From an uncultured Cytophagaceae bacterium (lineage in GTDB: Bacteria; Bacteroidota; Bacteroidia; Cytophagales; Spirosomataceae), in NCBI GenBank assembly GCA_938008575.1, contig CALLKB010000158.1, positions 1 to 11,680 on the forward strand: a stretch of 11,680 nucleotides of DNA, in the 5' to 3' direction. Each line of letters starts with the position of its first letter. Position 1 is the stretch's first letter. The position numbers and the translations under genes were made by a program. This document shows, piece by piece, positions 6,695 to 11,680 of this stretch. A model generated the notes under the pieces. It worked only from the letters and a program-made list of their open reading frames with translations. It was not told where the DNA came from and searched no databases.

Positions 6695-7882
6695 ATGAAA
6701 AATTCGACTAAAATTCAACTCATGACAATGATGTTCCTCATGTTCTTCGGATGGGGAGCCTGGTACGGCCAAATGAGTAAATATTTATTAAGTACGCTAC
6801 ATGCCACAGGAGATCAAGTTGGAAATGCTTACTTAACCTTTGCCCTCGCTTCTTTAGTCGCTCCTTTTTTCGTAGGATTAATTGCCGACCGCTTTTTTGC
6901 CGCACAAAAAGTGATGGGGGTTTTAAATATCATTGGGGGAGGAATCTTGTATCTGTTAAGCCAAACGACTGACCCCGAAGTTTTCTTTTGGTATATCTTA
7001 GCATATACACTTTGCTTTGCGCCCAACCTAGCCTTATCCAATTCCATTGCCATGAAGCAAATGCAAAATCCCGAAAAGGAATTTGCCAACATCCGAGTTA
7101 CCGGAACCATCGCATGGATTGTAGTAACGAATATTATTGGATTTTATGCCTTAGGAGACAATGTGGCAATCTTTCACATCGCCATGTACAACTCATTCGT
7201 ATTAGGAATTTATGCATTCTTTTTACCCGATACGCCACCTAAAGCCGACAAAAATGCTTCCGTCGCACAGATTGTAGGTTTGGACGCGCTCCAACTATTC
7301 AAAGATCGATCTTTTCTCATCTTCTTTATCTCTTCAATCCTTATCTGCATCCCACTTTCATTCTATTATGCGATGGCAAATCCATCGCTCACAGATGCTC
7401 ACATGAGCAATGTGGAGAACAAAATGTCCTTGGGTCAAGTATCGGAAGTGATTTTCATGTTACTGATCCCTATCGCCTTCGTACGCCTAGGAGTGAAAAA
7501 AATGTTGATTGTGGGCCTAATTGCCTGGATTATCCGTTTCCTTTGCTTCGGCTATGGAGATGGTATTTCGAGCGAATGGATCCTATTTATTGGGATAATT
7601 TTACACGGCGTTTGCTACGATTTCTTCTTCGTGACGGGTCAAATTTATACCGACCAAAAAGCCGGTCCTCATATCAAAAATTCAGCGCAAGGTTTAATCA
7701 CCCTAGCGACCTATGGAATCGGTATGGGAATTGGATCAAAACTTTCAGGAATCGTGTTGGACATGTACACCACCAATGGAATCCACGATTGGAAATCCGT
7801 TTGGATGGTTCCAGCAGGGATTGCATTATTAGTTTTAGCCTTATTTATCTTATTCTTTCAGGACAAAAAACAGGCAGCCTAG
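6695..7882 (+). CDS. Nucleoside:H+ symporter-like MFS transporter (NupG family)
   Basis: A 395-residue integral membrane protein with about 12 hydrophobic segments, of the NHS group of the major facilitator superfamily, which includes E. coli NupG and XapB. These inner-membrane carriers import nucleosides with protons. Family marks include FGWGAWYGQMSKYL in helix 1 (compare LWGSWLTTLGSYMF of NupG), the loop 2-3 motif G61-LIADRFF, the motif MSLGQVSEVIFM in the second half, and HGVCYDFFFVTGQIY near helix 10. Length is slightly below the roughly 418 residues of NupG, with no gap visible in the core. It has its own promoter at a short distance. Its stop TAG overlaps the stop codon of the opposing SDR gene. 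The nucleoside substrate is inferred from the family. Confidence 0.9.
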   Translation: MKNSTKIQLMTMMFLMFFGWGAWYGQMSKYLLSTLHATGDQVGNAYLTFALASLVAPFFVGLIADRFFAAQKVMGVLNIIGGGILYLLSQTTDPEVFFWYILAYTLCFAPNLALSNSIAMKQMQNPEKEFANIRVTGTIAWIVVTNIIGFYALGDNVAIFHIAMYNSFVLGIYAFFLPDTPPKADKNASVAQIVGLDALQLFKDRSFLIFFISSILICIPLSFYYAMANPSLTDAHMSNVENKMSLGQVSEVIFMLLIPIAFVRLGVKKMLIVGLIAWIIRFLCFGYGDGISSEWILFIGIILHGVCYDFFFVTGQIYTDQKAGPHIKNSAQGLITLATYGIGMGIGSKLSGIVLDMYTTNGIHDWKSVWMVPAGIALLVLALFILFFQDKKQAA

Positions 7883-8676
7883 GTATTTCTAATTTTACGA
7901 AGCATCCAAGGCATGATTTGTGGAGCAATTTGCTTTACGATTAGGCCAAAGCGTTCCAAGGCACCGCCAACAAAAAATTCATTTTTGCCAACGGCAACAG
8001 CAGCGACAATTTTAGAAGCTGCCACTGCGGGATCAAGTCCTTTGGCTTGATTAGGATCCATTTTACCATATTTTTCGCCATGCTCATTCATCGCATGTAA
8101 CGAAATTTCGGTTCGTATGTAGCCAGGCAAAATCGTACTAACTTGAATCCCATATTCATGTAATTCCGCACGAACGGAATCAAAAAAGCCAATTAGCGCA
8201 TGCTTGGAGGCACCATAAGCTGCCCGACGAGGTGTCGAGATTCGCCCCGCAACGGAAGCTATGGGAACAAATACACCGGCATGTTGCTTTTGAAAAACCG
8301 GAATAACTTGTTGGACCAAATGCACAATCGAAAAGAAATTAATTTCAAACAGTCGGCGATACACATCAAACTGCGTATCCAGCACAAAAGACCTTTGGCT
8401 TACACCTGCATTCAACACTAGAACATCGATGCGACCATAAGTTTTCAATACCGCTTCCACTTGTTGAGCATGCACCGCAGTCTCAACCATATCAAATGGC
8501 AAAACCAATACGCTTCCGCCATGAACTTCACAAGCGCGTGCCACTCGCTGCAATTCTGCTTCCCTACGTGCTGATAAGACTAAATGTGAACCTTTAGATG
8601 CAAATTCATTGGCTAATGCCTCCCCGATTCCAGATGACGCTCCAGTGATCCAGACAATTTTGTTTTTGAAATCCAT
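7879..8676 (-). CDS. Short-chain dehydrogenase/reductase (SDR)
   Basis: A 265-residue classical SDR with a Rossmann fold. The cofactor motif TGASSGIG is at 11-18, NAG at 89-91, and the catalytic residues are N113, S141, Y154 and K158 (YGASK). Arg37-Arg38 after the second strand suggest NADPH rather than NADH, as in many SDRs; this is inference. The C-terminal region (about 185-265), with IRTEISLHAMNEHG and a basic amphipathic tail, resembles the DHRS7-like/SDR subgroup acting on lipid or steroid-like alcohols, but the substrate is unknown. The stop codon TAG (7881-7879) overlaps the stop of the convergent nucleoside transporter. Start ATG 8676 is followed at once by the expected beta-strand MDFKNKIVWITG, so the start is secure. 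Confidence 0.93.
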   Translation of the reverse strand: MDFKNKIVWITGASSGIGEALANEFASKGSHLVLSARREAELQRVARACEVHGGSVLVLPFDMVETAVHAQQVEAVLKTYGRIDVLVLNAGVSQRSFVLDTQFDVYRRLFEINFFSIVHLVQQVIPVFQKQHAGVFVPIASVAGRISTPRRAAYGASKHALIGFFDSVRAELHEYGIQVSTILPGYIRTEISLHAMNEHGEKYGKMDPNQAKGLDPAVAASKIVAAVAVGKNEFFVGGALERFGLIVKQIAPQIMPWMLRKIRNT

Positions 8677-8680
8677 GGTT

Positions 8681-8708
8681 TAAAGGTAAGAAAAATACCT
8701 CCGAACAA
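8681..8708 (-). promoter_or_regulatory. Candidate promoter of the SDR gene
   Basis: On the minus strand TTG at 8708-8706 and TACCTTTA at 8688-8681 are separated by 17 bases; the second matches TAnnTTTG at seven of eight positions. The box ends only four bases before ATG 8676, implying an almost leaderless mRNA if it is real. Confidence 0.35.
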
Positions 8709-8720
8709 TCAATATAATAA

Positions 8721-8740
8721 CCCCAGGTTTTAACCTGGGG
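8721..8740 (-). terminator. Hairpin terminator downstream of metX
   Basis: CCCCAGGTT at 8721-8729 and AACCTGGGG at 8732-8740 are perfectly inverted with two central bases, giving a stable GC-rich stem. On the minus strand it is followed by TTATTATATT, so it fits an intrinsic terminator 22 bases after the metX stop and upstream of the SDR promoter. It may also belong to a dispersed repeat, because another palindrome flanks it. Confidence 0.7.
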
Positions 8741-8752
8741 GCCGATAGACTG

Positions 8753-8764
8753 AAGCCTAGGCTT
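8753..8764. repeat. Perfect 12-base palindrome overlapping the metX stop
   Basis: AAGCCTAGGCTT is its own reverse complement and overlaps the first bases of the metX stop codon (TAA at 8765-8763). It lies 12 bases from the terminator stem. It could be an outer arm of a repeat element or a chance palindrome. Confidence 0.5.
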
Positions 8765-9842
8765 ACAATAACTCTAGCTCACGAAAGAACTCCGCCATCG
8801 GATTAACTTCAAGCAATTGCAATTTCTGCCATAGGCGAATCGCCTTCGTCATCAAACCACTTTCGATTAAGAATCCATCGTGTCCATATAAGGAATCAAT
8901 TACTTGAAAGGATGCACCTGGAATATGTTTAGCTAAAAATTCTTGTTCAACAATCGGAAATAAGGCATCCGATTTAATTCCAATCACTAACGTATTGGAC
9001 TTAATTTGCTTTAAGGCAGGAATAATTCCACCTCGATTCCGACCTACATCCTGGGAATCCATCATTTTGGAAAGGATATAATAAGAATAGGCATTGAAGC
9101 GCTGAGCTAATTTTTCGCCTTGATAGCGCTGGTAAGAAACAGCGCGCAAGGTTTTTTCCAAGGAATGATCTTGGCGAGCCTGGGTAATTTGGTATGTTTC
9201 GTAATTCCGATAAGAAATTAAGGCCGTGGCACGGGCTGCTTTCATTCCATCGATTCCCGCTTTCGGATGTGACTCACCCCAGGTTTTATCGAGTTCAATC
9301 GCCATACGTTGGGATTCATTAAAAGCCACTCCCCAAGGCGAATGCACAGCATTGGTTGCCACCAAGATCAAATTCTGAATTAATTCTGGATTGATAATCC
9401 CCCATTCAACGGCTTGCTGGCCACCCATCGAACCACCAATGCAGGTCTTAATGCGATGAATTCCTAAGTCTTGACGAAGCAATTCGAAAGCATTGACTAC
9501 ATCGCGGATTGTTACATCAGGAAACGTATGAAAATAAGGTTCTCCAGTTTGGGGATTCGTAGACAAAGGCCCCGTAGAACCATAATGCGAACCCAAAATA
9601 TTGGCACAAACGATAAAATTATTCTCGGGATTAAACAACTTACCAGGCCCTACAAGTCCTTGCCACCAGTCGGCGACATCCTGACTCCCTGTAAACGCAT
9701 GGCAAATCCAAATCACATTATCGCCTGCCGCATTCATTTGGCCCCAAGTTTGGTAAGCCAAATCAATTTCAGGAAGCGACACGCCGCTTTCTAATACAAA
9801 AGTATGGGGATAGTGATATTGTCTAAATTCTGCTTGCATCAT
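8763..9842 (-). CDS. metX: Homoserine O-acetyltransferase (MetX family)
   Basis: An alpha/beta-hydrolase-fold acyltransferase that makes O-acetylhomoserine from homoserine and acetyl-CoA, the committed step of methionine synthesis in the cytoplasm. Visible marks (numbered from the upstream TTG): HAFTGSQD near 49-56, CANILGSHYGSTGP at 80-93, the nucleophile elbow GGSMGGQ with Ser139, Asp293 in IKSDALFP and His322 in YGHDGF, which complete the catalytic triad. About 359 residues is normal for MetX. ATG 9842 is chosen over the preceding in-frame TTG (9845); ATG 9839 follows directly and could also serve. No metY or homoserine dehydrogenase gene is adjacent. The gene sits behind an S-box riboswitch, so it should be turned down when S-adenosylmethionine is plentiful. 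Some family members use succinyl-CoA instead; this cannot be excluded by eye. Confidence 0.93.
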   Translation of the reverse strand: MMQAEFRQYHYPHTFVLESGVSLPEIDLAYQTWGQMNAAGDNVIWICHAFTGSQDVADWWQGLVGPGKLFNPENNFIVCANILGSHYGSTGPLSTNPQTGEPYFHTFPDVTIRDVVNAFELLRQDLGIHRIKTCIGGSMGGQQAVEWGIINPELIQNLILVATNAVHSPWGVAFNESQRMAIELDKTWGESHPKAGIDGMKAARATALISYRNYETYQITQARQDHSLEKTLRAVSYQRYQGEKLAQRFNAYSYYILSKMMDSQDVGRNRGGIIPALKQIKSNTLVIGIKSDALFPIVEQEFLAKHIPGASFQVIDSLYGHDGFLIESGLMTKAIRLWQKLQLLEVNPMAEFFRELELL

Positions 9843-9849
9843 CAAAGCT

Positions 9850-9959
9850 TTATATTTCCCTAAACAGGCAAACGCCTGGGGTAGGAATTAGCACCGGGGT
9901 CAAATTTTGACGGGTTGCCAGAAGATCAATGAGCCTAGTCTCTCCCTTCTTCTTTATAA
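9850..9959 (-). ncRNA. SAM-I (S-box) riboswitch in the metX leader
   Basis: On the minus strand the leader follows the S-box plan. P1 pairs UUAUA (9959-9955) with UAUAA (9854-9850). P2 pairs GAAGA (9952-9948) with UCUUC (9925-9921) around the conserved GGGAGAGACUAGGCUC. The joining motif GGCAACC is at 9919-9913. P3 is ACC/GGU plus an inner stem GUCAA/UUGAC (9911-9907 with 9903-9899). The hallmark GGUGCUAAUUCC follows at 9895-9884, and P4 is CAGGC/GCCUG (9878-9874 with 9869-9865). The loop/J3-4 pseudoknot can form UAG with CUA; B. subtilis-type members have UGG with CCA, a compensatory change. P1 closes seven bases before ATG 9842, so control of translation start is the likely mechanism; no T-run terminator is seen. 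SAM binding should repress metX. Confidence 0.9.
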
Positions 9960-9990
9960 TTCAATGCTTCACAGCGACTGAATGAGGGCA

Positions 9991-10022
9991 CAAAGTAAAT
10001 CAGGAAATCAGGATTTTCCAAA
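9991..10022 (-). promoter_or_regulatory. Promoter of the riboswitch-metX transcript
   Basis: On the minus strand TTTG at 10022-10019 and TTACTTTG at 9998-9991 lie 20 bases apart, resembling the Bacteroidota -33/-7 pair with one mismatch in the second box. The predicted start near 9985-9984 would put about 25 bases before P1 of the riboswitch. The region overlaps the control region of the divergent ATP synthase operon. Confidence 0.55.
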
Positions 10023-10030
10023 ATTCTCTT

Positions 10031-10038
10031 GATATTTG
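10031..10038 (+). promoter_or_regulatory. Candidate -7 element of the atpI-like/atp operon
   Basis: GATATTTG matches TAnnTTTG at seven of eight positions and ends four bases before ATG 10043. No good TTTG is seen at the -33 distance. If used, the transcript would be leaderless or nearly so. Confidence 0.3.
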
Positions 10039-10042
10039 CCAC

Positions 10043-10402
10043 ATGAAACAGCTCATTCTATTTTATGCAGGCTTCGCGGGAATACTTTACGCCATTCACT
10101 TGAGCCCCTGGTCACAGCTCTTACACCCGAATGTATCTTTCATTTTTGTATTTTTAGCATTTCAGTCCTATTTGACTTTTAGCATTGCACAAATTGGTTT
10201 GAAAGATGGAAAAGAAAAATTCATCCAATTTCAGATGATAAACTTGACCATACGCTTCATATTAAGCCTTTCATTCATCGGTTTCTTCGCCTATTCCGGT
10301 ACCCCAGAAATATTCTTATTCGTAATCAACTTTTTTGTACTCTATTTATGTAGCGCAAATTTTGAAATAATTGGCTTGCTTCGTAACTTGCGACGTTTTT
10401 AG
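10043..10402 (+). CDS. AtpI-like small membrane protein at the head of the ATP synthase operon
   Basis: A 119-residue protein with four hydrophobic segments at about 3-20, 30-52, 68-88 and 90-112, and a basic C-terminus (LLRNLRRF). It begins 460 bases before atpB on the same strand, the place where Bacteroidota and other bacteria carry atpI/atpZ-type genes for assembly of the F0 c-ring or Mg2+ supply. Sequence conservation with AtpI is too low to prove by eye, so the name rests on position, size and helix count. A T-rich stretch (AGAAAA at 10401-10406 against TTTTCT at 10419-10424, then seven Ts) overlaps its end and might weaken read-through into atpB. Confidence 0.65.
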   Translation: MKQLILFYAGFAGILYAIHLSPWSQLLHPNVSFIFVFLAFQSYLTFSIAQIGLKDGKEKFIQFQMINLTIRFILSLSFIGFFAYSGTPEIFLFVINFFVLYLCSANFEIIGLLRNLRRF

Positions 10403-10445
10403 AAAAGCCTGAAGAATTTTTTCTTTTTTTTCTGCCCAAAACACC

Positions 10446-10463
10446 GCTAATCAACGAATTAGC
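10446..10463 (+). other. Small hairpin in the 100-bp gap before atpB
   Basis: GCTAAT at 10446-10451 and ATTAGC at 10458-10463 form a 6-bp stem with loop CAACGA, 39 bases before the atpB start. It could affect mRNA stability or translation of atpB; no function can be read from sequence. Confidence 0.35.
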
Positions 10464-10502
10464 AAATCATTTGAAAACAAAATAGTAAAAGCTAGAATTA
10501 CG

Positions 10503-11606
10503 ATGCCGATTAAGACTTTTTTCAAGAAAATGTATTTTTCAAATATAATCCTCGGATTATTACTTAGTTTTTCAAGCTTTTCGCTGCTGGCTAATGAAGA
10601 GGCTGTTGCTCACGATTCAACGCAAGCGCATGCAGATACAGCTGCACACGCGGCAGCCCCTGCAGCACACGAAGCAGAATCAACCAAATTTGATCCAGGT
10701 AAATTAATCTTGCACCACATCGCGGATGAGCATGATTGGCATTTCTTCACGATTGGCCATTTCCACGCGACATTGCCATTGCCTTGCATCGTTTATACTG
10801 CATCTCAAGGGGTACAAGTATTTTCATCTTCCAACTTCAAAAACGAACACCACGAGGAAATCCCTTACAATGGATTCGTTTTAGAGCACGGCAAAATCCA
10901 TGCAGAGAACGGTGAAAAAGTATATGATTTCTCTATCACGAAAAACGTTGCTTCCTTAATGTTATCTGCGGTTTTATTGTTGACGATCTTCATCGGAATC
11001 GGGAAGCGTTACAAAGAAAACCCACACCGTGCACCGAAAGGCATCCAATCGATGTTCGAGCCGATTATCATTTTCGTACGCGATGAGATTGCAAAAAACA
11101 ACATTGGCGAAAAACACTACCGCCGTTTTATGCCGTATTTATTGACTGTTTTCTTCTTTATCTGGTTCAACAACATGTTGGGCTTGGTTCCAGGAGGTGC
11201 AAACTTAACGGGTAACATTGCAGTAACTTTAGTTTTGGCGATTATTGCATTCTTCGTAACAAACTTTAATGGTCGTTCGACGTATTGGACACACATCTTC
11301 GCGATGCCAGGTGTACCGAAATGGATGTTGGTTATTTTAACTCCCGTAGAGATTGTGGGTATTTTCATGAAGCCATTCTCGTTAATGGTTCGTTTGTTCG
11401 CAAACATCACAGCGGGTCACATTATTTTATTGAGTTTAGTTTCCTTGATTTTCATTTTTGAGAACGCAGCATTGGGTCTAGCAGTAGTTCCATTCTCGCT
11501 TTTCATGAACGTAATTGAGCTGATTGTTGCGTTTATTCAAGCGTTTATCTTTACGATGTTAGTTTCTACGTACATCGGAGCGGCGGTTGAAGAGCATCAT
11601 CATTAA
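10503..11606 (+). CDS. atpB: ATP synthase F0 subunit a
   Basis: A 367-residue inner-membrane subunit a, which forms the proton half-channels against the c-ring. An N-terminal signal-like segment (about 13-30) is followed by a long His/Ala-rich periplasmic extension (about 31-150, with many AH and HH pairs), typical of Bacteroidota and absent from the 271-residue E. coli protein. The membrane core starts near 151. The essential arginine is R297 in LMVRLFANITAGH (E. coli R210). H306 and E339 stand where E. coli has E219 and H245, a known swap, and Q346 matches Q252. The C-terminus ends in HHH. A second in-frame ATG at 10530 (residue 10) would shorten the basic n-region, but ATG 10503 gives a more usual signal. 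It is followed after 39 bp by atpE. Confidence 0.97.
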   Translation: MPIKTFFKKMYFSNIILGLLLSFSSFSLLANEEAVAHDSTQAHADTAAHAAAPAAHEAESTKFDPGKLILHHIADEHDWHFFTIGHFHATLPLPCIVYTASQGVQVFSSSNFKNEHHEEIPYNGFVLEHGKIHAENGEKVYDFSITKNVASLMLSAVLLLTIFIGIGKRYKENPHRAPKGIQSMFEPIIIFVRDEIAKNNIGEKHYRRFMPYLLTVFFFIWFNNMLGLVPGGANLTGNIAVTLVLAIIAFFVTNFNGRSTYWTHIFAMPGVPKWMLVILTPVEIVGIFMKPFSLMVRLFANITAGHIILLSLVSLIFIFENAALGLAVVPFSLFMNVIELIVAFIQAFIFTMLVSTYIGAAVEEHHH

Positions 11607-11645
11607 TAATTTGTATTTTTTTTAATTTATATAAACCCAAATCGT

Positions 11646-11680
11646 ATGTCTATTTTATCGATTTTATTAGAAGTTTCTGT
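11646..11680 (+). CDS. atpE: ATP synthase F0 subunit c, N-terminal fragment
   Basis: ATG 11646 opens a frame encoding MSILSILLEVS that runs off the window. Position directly after atpB and the hydrophobic start fit subunit c, the proton-carrying ring subunit. The 39-bp gap after atpB is very A/T-rich, with no Shine-Dalgarno, as is common for this phylum. The conserved carboxylate helix lies beyond the edge. Confidence 0.85.
   Translation, partial: MSILSILLEVS

Noticed and set aside
7543..7944. A 133-codon plus-strand frame inside the transporter gene
   Set aside because: It is in another frame of a well-supported transporter and runs into the opposing SDR gene; composition is not protein-like.
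9471..9794. A 107-codon plus-strand frame opposite metX
   Set aside because: It is antisense to a gene with an intact catalytic triad and has no recognisable features.
9846..9960. SAM-II riboswitch, which also occurs before metX genes in Bacteroidota
   Set aside because: The leader has the multi-helix S-box signature (GGCAACC, GGUGCUAAUUCC, P1-P4), not the short H-type pseudoknot of SAM-II.

Overview
The window looks like chromosomal DNA from a member of the Bacteroidota, probably an aquatic Cytophagales-type bacterium; the genus is inference. The reasons are a SusC/RagA-type TonB-dependent receptor followed by the start of a SusD-like gene, promoters of the Bacteroidota kind (TTTG near -33, TAnnTTTG near -7), few Shine-Dalgarno sites, and an F0 subunit a with the long His/Ala-rich periplasmic extension typical of this phylum.

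Layout. (1) Positions 1-3108, minus strand: a complete SusC-family outer-membrane transporter and the first 17 codons of a SusD-like partner, preceded by an AT-rich leader/intergenic stretch of about 450 bp (3109-3559). (2) yidD on the minus strand, divergent from a plus-strand pair (3868-5658): a membrane-anchored or secreted serine hydrolase of the beta-lactamase/class C fold and a secreted NTF2-like protein. (3) A 259-bp convergent gap (5659-5917) packed with hairpins, three copies of a palindromic GACGCGA/TCGCGTC repeat and a run of heptamers ending exactly at the stop codon of a DUF3592-type membrane protein. (4) A nucleoside:H+ symporter-like transporter (plus) converging on a short-chain dehydrogenase (minus), with stop codons overlapping inside one CTAG. 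(5) metX (minus), with a hairpin terminator downstream and, upstream, a leader that matches a SAM-I (S-box) riboswitch in all its main parts. (6) The start of the ATP synthase F0 operon (plus): an AtpI-like four-helix membrane protein, atpB, and the first codons of atpE.

How they fit together. Most neighbours are housekeeping or transport genes without an obvious shared pathway. Clear functional groups are the SusC/SusD uptake pair, the secreted hydrolase/NTF2-like pair (function unknown), riboswitch-controlled metX in methionine synthesis, and the ATP synthase operon. I saw no phage, transposase, CRISPR array, tRNA or rRNA, and no convincing undescribed multi-gene system. The points most worth a second look are the S-box leader next to the metX start codon, the composite repeat cluster at 5669-5917, and the hydrolase/NTF2-like pair.
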